Part shown: in pieces, positions 11,270 through 23,460 of the stretch | How positions within the stretch are numbered: the stretch's first letter is position 1 | How the letters are laid out: each line of letters starts with the position of its first letter | From: Oreocharis arfaki | Lineage: Eukaryota; Chordata; Aves; Passeriformes; Paramythiidae | Direction: 5' to 3' | Assembly (NCBI GenBank): GCA_013398015.1 | Contig: VZRR01011619.1 | Span: forward strand, 303,771-367,770 | Length of the DNA stretch: 64,000 nucleotides | The notes under the pieces: generated by a model | What the model was told of the DNA's origin: nothing | Databases searched by the model: none | The model's input: the letters and a program-made list of their open reading frames with translations, nothing else | Position numbers and translations under genes: made by a program

Positions 11270-14200
11270 ACGCCTTCACAGTTTGAGGCAAAACAATTTT
11301 AGAAGACAAAAGGGTGAGGCAGAAAGGAAAAGAAACATGATTAATTTCAGGCTACTGGTATATACAAGAAGATCCAAGACATAGTATATGTTAGCATTGT
11401 TACAGCACATTTCTTGGTGTACCTTTACCAGACAACCAGCAACTGTCACATCCTGAATCTTTAGTTCTATTCAACAGCATCTTCTGAACCAAAAAAACTA
11501 ATATTGCTGATGAAGTTTAAGACATCACTGGAAATCATGTTGTGAGAAGGTAATCAAAGCAGATTAGATATCCATAATAAATCGACATGCAAACAGGAAG
11601 TTGATGCCCTGGCATCTGGTAAGAGTAACACCGCAAAATCTACTTCAGGACGCGTTATTAATATCTTGCATAGTTCAGCAACTTTCAAAGTTAAAATTCC
11701 TGTCATGATTATCAGTACATACCTGAATTACGCCTAATAGAAAACCAGAAATCTGGCATTGAATAAACGGCTGAGATCCCAATTCAATCCGTCTCATTTA
11801 TTACAATGCAAAATTGAATATAATACACTGGTAGAACTACAGTTCAAGTACCTGACTTGAAAAAAGAGTGTCTTATCCATGTCCAAATATGCCACACTAA
11901 CAGAAATTATGGAATATAGAAATAATTCCTCCCTCAGACAGGAAATACTAGAGATATCCCTATGCAGCCTGACATTGTCACTGAAATAACGTGAAATGCA
12001 ATTACACTTTCTGAAGGATCTCCAACATATAAGCTTTGTTAAGTTTGATGCTACCTTCTTCATTACCACACATGTGGTTTCCATGCAGTAAAGATGAAAA
12101 CCAAGAGGGCAGAGAAAAAAGTATACTAATTATCATTCTACTAAATAGATCTTACAGTTTCGTGGGTGGCATAAAGAGCCCATTTCCCATACAGAGAAAC
12201 GCTCAAAAGAATTTACTCAAGAAAGAAAAGAGATGAGCAGCTGGTAGAAATCTATGCTATGTTATGAATCTCTTTTGTAAAACTATCTTTTGAATCAGCT
12301 ACTGCTATCAAAAAATACAAGCCTAAGAAATCTTCATAGGCAAAATGCTAAAGGCACCGGCTCTCCCCTTTCATTGCTACCATCTTCATGCCAGCATTTC
12401 AAATGACAGCAAAGTCCATGAGACACCAGTCCTGTCGGACTCAATTTGTGTCTGTGCAAGCGTATCAGAGCCAACTGCTGTGTAATGATTCCAACGCTAT
12501 CACAAAGATAGAGATGTCTGAAATGTACTTTCAAGGAAGAGGTGATTTTTATTTTGCTTCTTCTGGAATGCAGGAGTTACAGGAGAGCCCTGAACTATCT
12601 CTAAAGGTAGCTCACTTAAGAACAAAACTATCTTTTCATTAGCACACAACCACATTATCTGATATGTGAAGGTGAACAGAGAAACGCAGTAGGTACTAAG
12701 CACTCCCCTACTCCTTTCACAGGAGGAAGCAGTGAGGAAACAATATTGATATAATTAATAAGGGGAGCAGAGAATGGGAAAAAATGGTGACCACCAAGGT
12801 ACTTGTTTTACACAACAGTTTTTTAATGCGGCACTGGAGATTATTTTCATACATTTCAAGCACTCCCATCAAACTAATAAATGTGGTGGTTGACAGGAAA
12901 AATATTACTGTCTGCTTAGGGAAAAGAGGAATTTTAAAAACTTTATGATCCTGATATGTGAATATGCATTTATCCTCTACAAGCTGTCTGCAAATGAAAG
13001 GATGCATCACAAAACCTAGAAAAGAAAAGGTTGAGAAGAAAAAAGAACTTTTTTTTTGCCCTTTTTTTTTTTTTTTCAGTTAAACGTCATTCCGTTCTCT
13101 CATTCTAAATGCTCAGCCACTTGGGAATACTGCAGTCATTGTCTCTGCTTTGAAGGTAATATTCATTATCACTCAGGTCATAAAATAAAAGCCCTCAGTA
13201 TTCCCTTTCTTTGGTACTTCTGAGAGTCACGGCTTTAGCTAACCTGATAAACACACCAAGGTTTCCAGTAGGTTTCAACTCCTAGTTGTCTGATCTCCCT
13301 CTTTACCTGCTTAGGCCTTCAAGCAAACTTCTAGTATTTTAGCTCAAGGAAACAGAAGCACTCGAATAAAGATGGCAATTGAGTCATTTTTCTTTCAGGT
13401 TAGTTGAAGATACACTGTTAATGAAGGCATGCAGGGGATGGGCTGCTAATACAGAGAGAAGCAAGCCAAGAGATACTGAGGTACTATCACAAAAGTCTGC
13501 CTTAGCTTTACCCACAAGAAAAACAAACCTTCACACCCTGCTACTGACAACTGCACCAACACTGAGATCATGTCATGTGGTCTGTAAGTCTATACTTGGC
13601 TTATTTGTGAAAACTAACACAAAGATGCAATTCTTTAAAAGGACTAAATGAAATTATCAAGACAACTATCAGCTTCCACATCAAGCCACCTTAGTAGTTC
13701 CAAAGTGAAAGGCTCATCTAAAGCATTATTAACTCTCAAATGATGTAGTTCCTTTCCTTTTCTATTTCCTCCTGATGATGGTTCATTACACCCAGAGTGC
13801 GGTACCAAAGACAGTGAAAATACAAACAACATTTGCAGCACCAGGTTACACTAGCCTCGTCATCAGACAAGCACTACGTAACTTGCAGAATTAATCCTGA
13901 GCAAGGTACTCTCATAGCAGTCCCTATTACAACATTCACCCTGCACCACGGCAGAAAGATGGGGCTTCTCCTTGGTTGAAGACCACATTAGCTACATAGA
14001 GGATGACAGTTCTTTGGAAAAAATCTCTCTTTACGAAGCTTAAATAAAAGCTGTTCTTATTTTACGTTAAGTGCAGCATAACTGCTGTATTAAATAATCA
14101 AAAATGACTCTTCCAATATCTCTAAAAGAGCTATCTATGAAACTAGGTAATACATCTAACAGTAACACATAAGTAAGTAAGAGGATAGATTTTCCCTGAT

Positions 14201-16867
14201 TAGCGGTATCTATTAATAGGATCAGTAAAAGTGCAGATGTGCAGGTCTCCAGAGTGTTCAATGCAGAGACAAAAGAGAATTCTCCTCGGCAGGAGCATAG
14301 CAGATGATAGTACCATGGCATGGGCACGTGCACCAATTATCCTCAAAAGGATCAACTGGCTGAATGAAACATCCGAACACAGAAATACTTCCCTGCAGTC
14401 TGTTTACTTTAGTAGCAAAAATAATCTTTTAGGTGCTATCACAGTGCTCACAAGATGGTTCCTGCTCCAAGACAGTTACAGGAAATGCATACCTGGGGGC
14501 ATATTTTAGAAACCAAAAAAAAAAGAAAAGTAAACACTAATTTTTTTGTACCTGCTTGTTTTTCCATGCCTGAATGTGCATTTAAATGCTTGCTAACACA
14601 GAAATTCAGCTCAGCAGAGAACAGTTGTCAGAAAAGACTTGAACATGGACAAAAAAGAATTCATAACAGATGCAGGGAACCACATTGAGAAAAATAATGA
14701 AGCAAACAGTAACCTATAAAATTTTGGAAGAAAGAGATTATGATGGTGTAAGAGTTCATTTGTGCTACAAACAGGATTTCTGGTTCAACTTTTCCAAAAT
14801 TTTTAAATGGTTCGGAGATAGGATTTTAGTTCAGGGTCATCTCTCGTTTGTCTCAAGGTCCTCCCATAAAAACCCCCTATAATTCCCCATAGGAAAGTAA
14901 CTGGATACGCTTTCTGTTAAAAAAAACCCCAAACAAACAACAGTGTTTCTCTAAGAATACATGGCAGCAAAGATTAAACAGAAGACAGTGCTGAAATTCT
15001 GTTTCTACACTTCATTCATCACATCCACAATCCTGAATCACATCCAAGCCACACATTTCTAATACCATGAAAATGCAAGAGAACATGTATTAAAAAAAAA
15101 TTTAAAAAAATATTACTAGAAATAGTGATGAAAAAAGTGCAATTACTTCCTATATTTGCATATCAATCATGATCCCTCCTTAAAAAAGAAAAAAACAAAT
15201 TTCATGGACAAATCTTGGCTGCAAAAAACTAACTGACAGCTGAATCATTACTAGAAAGAATAGAAAATAATGCATAAAATTAATTCTCATAAGCTCTTTA
15301 ATCAAAATCAATTCAGAAATACCTCTGGGTAAAAAAATGTCTTTTATAAAGAATTAAATGTATTTTCCAAAGCAATGAGGGCAACTGGCAGAAGCAGAAG
15401 TTCCACATTTTGCTTGCTCTTTTATTGATTAAACATGATAAATGTTTTCACAGCTGACCTGCTGGAAAAGTTCCGTACTTCATTACGCTTTTATTCTTAA
15501 AAAATCCAAAATGCAAACGCATGATTAAGGAAATTTAAAGGACAGCTGTGCTGAGTGTTCAAAAGTTTAGTCTTATCAGTCTCGGGATAACAATATGCCC
15601 TAATGCTTGTCTATATAATTCCTGAATTTCTCTGTTAAGTTATTCCAAGACGAGTGAGCACCCATCCGTAACAGTAGGTTTCTGACATCATGCAAGCATT
15701 TGAACTACGTCACTATAAAAGCACAAACGTGTTGCAGTGATAGGCGGAATTTTGCCTATATAGAACAACTTACATATCCATCTGATTCTACATAGTAATT
15801 CTATTCTAGACTTCAACAAGGATTTCTCTGTTACCATGAAAAACACAGTGGATTTTTGGCAACTGAAGAAATACATTAAGTTGTTTAGCGAATAAATCAA
15901 CTCAACGACAGCAAAGTACCTTGAAATCACATCACTGGGATGTTTTTCTCATAGAGAAAGTTGTTCAAAGGTTCCTGGTTTTTCACTTACAAAAATACTT
16001 ATGCTCATACGGAATCTTAAGCTATACACAGAAAACCTTGCCTAGCCTGATCTTTATACAGCTTCAGTTCCATTCTAAATCATTAATTAAAATACCAATT
16101 TTAAGTTGACAAGCGTATCAATGCTTACAAACTTCCGCCATCTTAGTCACTTCTCGGTCGTAAGAACTTTTCTTACATATGATGCAGCAATAATTCATGA
16201 GAACATTGCCTAACTTCTCAACTTTGTGCCTTCAAATAATGGCTTGAGAAACAAACTTTGAGCTGGCAGTGGCTGAAGTGCTGAGCTGGAAATAGTCTTG
16301 CTAGATGAGAAAAGCATACCATGTTATGTGTCTATAGATATTAAAGCTATATATTGTTAAGAATCTATGGAAATAATTTAAACCATGTTACAAAGGCACA
16401 GATATTGAGCAGAAAAATGAAGTATCTTCCACTAAGACTGACTTCTTCCCTGAACAAACACAAACTCTCCCAATACCCTAGTCTTGACTCCTGCAAATTA
16501 CTTACTTACATACAGTTACCCTGAAATAGTCCTGCTCTGACTTTGCCCGTATGAGAAATTAAAGACAGCAAACTCTATTCCGACACTTGCTAAAATAAAA
16601 ATCAACAAACCTACAAAAAACCCCCCCAAACAAAACCCAAACAAAAAAAAAAAAACCACCAAACCAAGCGAACAAAAAAGAAATAAATAAAAGAAACAAA
16701 ACAAAACAAAACTAATGCCCAAAGATACAGAGAGACACCCAGAGACAGAAAGGGGGAAAAAGAGCAGCACTTCAAAAAAAAAGGAGCTAAAGTAAGTATC
16801 TTGGCTACTCTGTTATTTAACATTTTCTTCAGCCACAGAGGAGAAACAAGGTGAAATGACTGCTAAG
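11270..16867. other. Unannotated stretch upstream of the PTPRD exon
   Basis: No gene or recognisable repeat element is visible other than T runs at about 13049-13076 and A/C-rich patches near 14919-14942 and 16594-16713. If the PTPRD call is right, this is 5'UTR intron. Overlapping frames at 12334-12703 and 14067-14688 match nothing I recognise. Confidence 0.5.
16594..16713. repeat. A/C-only low-complexity tract
   Basis: Almost entirely A and C on the plus strand, including a C run, long A runs and repeated AAAC units. The Phe/Gly-rich minus-strand frames covering it are the translation of this low-complexity sequence. Confidence 0.85.
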
Positions 16868-17832
16868 GGGTCAAGAATCAGCAGGTCACTCACTAGTGGC
16901 GTCTTCCAGGGATCAGTATTGGGCAAGACCTATTTGGTATCTTTAGTGATGATTTAGATGAGGAGGTTGAGTGCAGCCTTAGTAAATTCACTAACAAAAT
17001 CAAGTAGGGTGGGATTATTGACTGTAGAGCTGTGGAAGGGTAGGAAGGCTCTGCAGAGGGGTCTGGACAGGCTGGATCATGGGCCAAGGCCAGTGGCATG
17101 AGGTTCAACAAGGCCAAGTGCTGGGTCCTGCCCTGGGGTCACAACAGCCCCAGGCAGTGCCACAGGGTGGGACAGAGTGGCTGCAAAGCTGCCCACAGGA
17201 AAAGGGCCTGGGGGTGCTGGGGACAGCAGCTGAACATGAGCCAGGGTGTGCCCAGGTGGCCAAGAAGGCCAATGGCATCCTGGCCTGTAGCAGCAACAGT
17301 GTGGCCAGCAGGACCAGGGCAGGGATTGTCCCCCTGTATTCAGCACTGGTGAGGCCACACCTGGAGTCTTGTGCTCAGTTTTGGGCCCCTCACTCCAAGG
17401 ACACTGAGGTGGTGAAGCATGTCCAGAGAAGGGCAATGAAGCTGGTGAAGAGTCTGGTGCACACAAGTGCTGGGAGAAGCAACTGAGAAAGCTGGGGTTT
17501 TTTAGAGAAAACGAGGCTCAGAGGAGACCTTATTGCACTCTACAACTGCCTGAAAGCAGGGTGTAGCCAGGTGGGGGATCAGGCTCTTTCTCAACAGAAG
17601 AGTAAACTGCCTTGAGTTGTGCCAGGAGAGGTTCAGAATGGATATTAGGACAAATTTCTTCACTGAACAGGTGGCCAAGCATTGGAACAGTCTTCCTTGG
17701 GAAGTTGGTTGAATTGCCAGCCCAGGAGATATTTAAAAGACATGCACACATGGTGGACTTGTTGCTACATTAACTTTTGGACTCAATCTTAAAGGTATTT
17801 TCCAATATAAATTGTTCTAAATTCTACAACTC
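16868..17832 (+). mobile_element. CR1 LINE, 5'-truncated, ORF2 end plus 3'UTR
   Basis: CR1 is the dominant avian LINE, moved by its own reverse transcriptase. This copy begins inside the reverse transcriptase domain and reaches the 3' end. In order: a CAGGGATCAGTATTGGGC block (Q-G-S-V-L-G type), the segment giving MRFNKAKCWVLPWGHN near 17098, a frameshift, then AKKANGILACSSNSVASR and SALVRPHLESCAQFWAPH to about 17450, and the 3'UTR with AGAGGAGACCTTATTGCAC. It ends in a decayed TTCTA-containing tail near 17832. The catalytic Phe-Ala-Asp-Asp site near 16985-17005 is changed to a Phe-Thr-Asn-Lys type and followed by a stop, so it is dead. It is far more GC-rich than its surroundings. Confidence 0.95.
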
Positions 17833-20800
17833 TATTAATTGTTTCCTCTGAAATCTGGTTTAAGAACAATACAATGACTGTGTCTATGCAAAAACATTTG
17901 CAGACTGATTTTTGTCTTAGTTGTTTGCCTCAAAATAAGAAAAAGTGAAAGAACAAATCATTAGTTGTAGGGTATTTGCCACATGCAGTTTGTTAGCCTT
18001 CTTTGGCTCTCTGTTACATTACTTGAACAACACTGGAGCAGTGCAGCTACCAGCTCGTAGAAGAGGCTAAATCTTTGAGCATGTGAGCCATATACAAAAA
18101 CAGTCATACAGCCACTGTGCCATACCACACTCCCAGGGAAAGGGTCTCCAAAACCATCTTTCAAGCAGATGCTCCCAGCAATCTTACGAAAAAGCACAAC
18201 TACCAACAGCAGCTAGACTCTACCATGAGCAGCTGAGTTTTGGGACTACAGTTACTGTCAGAGAGGGCATCTGTTTGTGGCTTGCTCCCTCACAGAGCTA
18301 GGTACGTGGACGACCTAGCACCGAGATTGATTCTACAGCTCCACTGCTATGCATATGACATGGTCATGTTATCATTGCTTAGATCTAAAGAGCCATTGTG
18401 TTTTCAGAAGATTTTTGCCCTTTCTGTGTCTTTTTCAGCAGGGAAATGGTGGAAAATTCAGGTTATTCCTCGCCTTTAGGATCAGGCATGGTTGAAGTAT
18501 ACTAGGTATCGCAGATACTAAAATGAAACTAGAAATATATTTGCAAGTTTGGAGCTAACAGGTCAAATTCAGTATTACAATGCATTTTTTCTCTATTCCC
18601 TGCAATTTCTTCTTTTATGGCTTTTCTTTTTCCTTTTCACTTAATAGTTTTGTTTCAAAACTATCCAATATACTTGTTGGCTAATCAGATTGAAGCATGA
18701 CTGACTGAGGCAGTGAATTTGCAGTACACACAGGACAGTAACTCAGCTGCAGCTAGTTTAGCCTGACTGCACTTTATTATAATGTTGCTGATGGCAATAC
18801 AATTGTATTAGAGGAAGAGATGAAGAGCTGAAATGGTTATTTTTCAAAAGTAGTTGGCATTATAAAATTATTTGGTAATAAAAGACAAAAACTTCCTGAA
18901 GCAACAGAAGTATATGCATTTCACATACTAATATATGGCATAATCGTGCATGGTTGTCCACAGGTCTTGTTTTGGAAAAAACATAAGAACTACAAAGTAT
19001 CTTTGTAATACACTACGTGTTTTACTACACTAGAGAAAAAGTAAAAGTAATGTTATAAACGTTGAAAAAAAGAGTTAAAACGCAACAACAACTTACAGAT
19101 ATTTCATTGTTGAAAATTCCTTATTGAGGAAAGTACCAACTGGTACACTTTTAGACACCAAACTAATGCCATAATGTTGACAAGCCAGTTTGATATCAAA
19201 TAAAATCATAAAATCATCAGCCAGACAGCATGGTTCATAGCATATTTTTCTTTACAGACCTTATTAACTACTATAGATTTATCTGTAATTAGAAGAAATG
19301 AGTGGCTTAGTAGGGCCACCTGAAGTGGGATTTCAGGTGCTTCATAGAACCTCTCCCTCAATCCCCTTCAAATGTGAAGTGAGAAGCAGAAAGTTTATAT
19401 CCTCATAGACCTTATATTTGATCTGGTGAAATCCAACTGAGATCAAGAACGATTTCCATTGTGAAACCTATTACTAAACATTAAACAACCCAACAATAGG
19501 AGACTGTACAAAGCATTAACCAGTACACATGAACTCCTTTCTCATTTTTGACTTGAAGATTTTCACTGCACTTTGAAGTGGTGCAGCTCCCATACCCAGA
19601 GCTTTCATTCACACTGTTTTGCCCAGGCAACTTAGCACTCATGTCTTAGCTACAAGAATATGATAATAAAAAAATCCCTGTTAGGCCTGCGGTTCATCCT
19701 CTTACAACTCTGTTACAGAGTACTAGAATAGATTAAAATGCATTACGTATTTTCCACATAGTCTCTACTGGGTTTATGTTCTTCTCAGGAAACATTTCAG
19801 CAAGAATTTTTCAAATCTAAGTCCTGTGACAGCTTCCCAAGCACTCACCTTTTTTGGGCTGATGATAATAAAGAAAAACTGACTGTGAGGTTATTCTTAC
19901 AAATACGCTGGCCTTAGCAACAAGCTGGTAATTTCTAACTTAACTGTTAATTGCATGCTGACATCGTGTTACCTTCATCTTCTTTTGTAGCTTCTTTTTG
20001 TCAGCTCCCAGTAAGAAACTGAGAGTACGTGCTACCCACCAAAATGAACATTTTTTTTTCATAAAGGGTATGAATAAAAATAAATCTGAATCTACTGTAT
20101 ACAGCTGCGGAAATATCTCTGCAACTTATGTACCATATATACCAATAGTACATTGTGACAGGGATAGGGCACACGTGTCCACCACAATGTTATAGATTGA
20201 TGGCATATTTAGCAAAAACTTTTTTCTACCCATATACTAGGGCAGTTTCATCCTGCTAATGAACTTCCTGAATACTATTGGTTCACATATATGCTCAATT
20301 ATCTCTCTCATTGCTTATGAACATGACACAGTTTATGAAACAGGCAATCTGTTGTATCTTCCTTCATAAATGAGCATGACAAATCAGAGAAAGAAATATT
20401 ACAGAAGAGTAAATTGGTGAAATAACCAACTGCAGGCACTACTCATAGTTTGTCTTCTAAAGGAACAGTCAAAAGTCATAAAAAAGAAACGGACTGAAGA
20501 TATGACACAAAAGGAAGGTTATTATCCTAGTTATGTTTGTCACCTTTCAGAAAAAATACATAGATGAGAAAACACAGAAGATGGTGTCTCAGATTACAGC
20601 TCTCTGTCATTCAGATTTTGAGTATCTTTCACAGCCTCAGCATCAGAAGGAGTAAAAAAATACAGATACAAGATGAAACAATACACTTAACAGCCAGTAA
20701 AGCAAATGTTTAAGAACATACACACATACTCGTGCACAGACCATTACAGAAAGGACTGATTTGCAGAGTTCCAATTTGTATGAAAAGACAGAAGAAGAGA

Positions 20801-23383
20801 TAACCTCTCTGCCTTTCCAACATGTGCTTCATACACAAAGACTTCCAGGACTTCTGCATTTTCCCTCTGCTTTCAGCTCTTTCATTTCCAGAATTTCTAG
20901 ATGGAAAGTAGTAATCAGTAAATATACTGCTATGAGATTCAAACTAAATAAAGAGTTAAACCTTCAAGTACACAATACTTTATATTTAGCCATGATGAAA
21001 TTAAACTAATGAATTAATGAAAGTAGAGAACTAGTTTCATTACTAATCCAAAGGAGAAAATATTGAGTCTAATGAAACAGTAGAAGTTCATATCGGTGGC
21101 TATCAAAAAACAGTTTAGAATTTTACCCTAGTGTTGTGTACAAAATACTACAGACTGACATTACAGAAGTACACAGTAACTTTAGGCCTTCAGACAGTCA
21201 CATTAAAATATTTCAAGACTTTTAAACACTCAGCTTTCATTAATTCTCTTTTTAGAACATGAAACAAAACTATTTATAATACTTGGAGGAAACGCGCCAT
21301 AAGATCTTATTGACTGTATATTAGCACCATTAGCACCCATGTTACTACAACATTGTTTCCCAAACACAGGCAGAAAAAGCTTTAGGTCTTCCCTTCTCCA
21401 GAAAAATGTCACTCATGTGACACAGATACTCAAATTCCACATGAAATACAAGGTTGTGACTGTCAGTCTTTTGTGGAAGTGCCAAGGCTGTGCACATTAA
21501 AGTAAGAATGAGGGCTGTAACTGGCAGTGGTAACTCAAAGCTCAAACACTCCTCCAGAGTGTTGGCACTATCTCAGTAGAGATAAAATCTCTGTAACAAA
21601 ATTTGGAGGGTGCTACAAATAATGGTATGTTAAATAATTTAAGAACAACATCTAAAACATGGCCTAGAAAGACAATTCCAGTTTTGGCTTCGTTTACTCA
21701 CAATCATTAGTTTTAACTAAGAATATGGCTAGATGAATGAAAACTTTTTTTCTTTTTTTTTTTTTTTTAATTTAGATGAGTGCATTCTGCGTATTTATAC
21801 AGATAAAAAAGTACTATTTTTTCAACTCATCTAATGGTTAGAAGATGAGCCTGACTTTCTAGTTGGAACACTGCAAGGCACTTGTGGGAGTTTCATCTTT
21901 CACAACAGAAATGCTTGAGCAACTATTATAATCCCAGTAAAGTTTCTGCAGCATTTCTATTATAACTGTTATGTCTCTGGGTGTGTGTGCTGTCCCAGGA
22001 GTATTGTTCTGGATTGATTAGCATCTTTATAATGAAATGCTCGATTACAGCTTTGAAATAGATAATTACAAAGGGAGGATGTATTTTCCAGTTAGGGATT
22101 TTGTTTTGATTTTTTTTAATTATCAGTGCATGAAAGGCAGCTGTAGAAGCTCTGACTGCACTGTCGCCTCTTTGGAAAGAAACTACGTTTTGTTGCTCTC
22201 ACTGTGCATAAGTTAAATTGAATTGCTAGTTATAACTGGTATGGGAGTTTTATTTTCAACTGTCAGGGTGTGCAGCCAGCTGTAACCAATTTTTCAATAG
22301 CTTGAAAAGCCTCATTTGAAGTATACAGATGTGAATGACTTTGGGACCTTGACGTTAGTAAACAGAAACATTTTTCAAAACATTTTCCAATCCTACTCCT
22401 TCAGTGTAAAAGGAAAAAACTGTAAAGAAAGCTACTGATGTTCTGTGTAACTTTACCAGTGTATGTAAAAAGGCCAAAAAAATTTTGGTGGCATGTCCAA
22501 GTTTGGGCGTGTGTTTCAGACTCTCTCTTGTGTATATCATAATGTTGTTAAAACCGCCTTCTGCCAAGAAAAGTGGCTTATTTTTCCTGAGGTTTAACAG
22601 CAAATGAGTGGGTAGGGAAAATGCTTTTGATTTCAAGGGTTAGAGGTCAGGAGAAAAAACTATGAGTATTTCCTTTCCTTAGTGCTTTGCATACTGCAGC
22701 GAGCCCTCAAATTTAAAAGAGGTTTTCTGCTGAAGAAACTTACTCAGCTGTCAAACTGATGTGTTAGTTTGAATGGCTTGCTCACCGCAGGTGCTAGAAG
22801 ATACAGGAGAATTATGGCTTTATTTATTCATTATTTATAAATCAGAATAACAGAAACAAGTGGATTAAGTGAGAAGATGTGGAGATGTATCCCAAGCAAC
22901 CTCAAACCCCTTGATATCCAGAACCAGAATTCCTTAGTCCTAATCTCTGCATAGAATAGATCCTCTACTGCTGCCAGCACAACATTAACGATGCTTGTTT
23001 AAACAGAAACAGGCAGGTCACAGGTTAAAGGACAAGGGGGTTTTTTACACCTTAAACAAAATAAAAAATCCATAAAAATGATCTTGTTCAGGTACCTGTA
23101 GATGAGTCTGTCATGCCTTTTGAGGTCCACAGTATGCAGCCTCTTACCTTACTCTTTGTAAGTAAGAGTAAGGTAACATCATTTTCTAGTCATTAGCACT
23201 GTGGAAACCAGGACTACTTCTACAAATTATGTCATTATTGCATTCTCCTTTTTTAAAGGCTTTGGAACCAAAAATAAAGTAATTTGCTTCAAGAATTAAT
23301 TTTATTTTTTGCAAGTCAGCTCCATTAAATATCAAATAAATGTGAATTGCTATTTTTACATTTTAACCAATGCACCTCCCCCC
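17833..23383. other. Unannotated AT-rich stretch
   Basis: No gene or identifiable transposon. It contains a T run at 21745-21768, a possible conserved-type block at about 22010-22320 and a perfect short hairpin at 23144-23176. Reading frames are short and unconvincing. Confidence 0.5.
23144..23176. repeat. Perfect 13-bp inverted repeat with 7-nt loop
   Basis: The left arm TTACCTTACTCTT (23144-23156) and right arm AAGAGTAAGGTAA (23164-23176) are exact reverse complements separated by TGTAAGT. Confidence 0.85.
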
Positions 23384-23413
23384 NNNNNNNNNNNNNNNNN
23401 NNNNNNNNNNNNN
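23384..23413. other. Assembly gap (30 N)
   Basis: Thirty undetermined bases. The left flank ends in a short C run and the right flank leads into a much longer one, so the gap probably hides C-rich low-complexity sequence. Its true length is unknown. Confidence 0.99.
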
Positions 23414-23430
23414 GTTGGTTTGTTTGTCGT

Positions 23431-23460
23431 CACCCCACCTCCGCCCCCCCCCCCCCCCCC
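23431..23460. repeat. C-rich tract with 17-C run
   Basis: CACCCCACCTCCG followed by 17 C. The minus strand is a long G run with neighbouring GG and GGGG groups, able in principle to form a G-quadruplex and known to stall polymerases and sequencing chemistry, which fits the adjacent gap. Confidence 0.9.

Noticed and set aside
12334..12703. Overlapping frames on both strands suggesting an exon
   Set aside because: No protein similarity recognised and no splice sites at consistent positions. The frames are of chance length.
17077..17466. Minus-strand 129-codon proline/serine-rich frame
   Set aside because: It is the antisense of the GC-rich CR1 copy. GC-rich DNA has few stops.
23144..23176. 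microRNA precursor
   Set aside because: A 13-bp stem is far too short for a Drosha/Dicer substrate, and the flanks do not extend the pairing.
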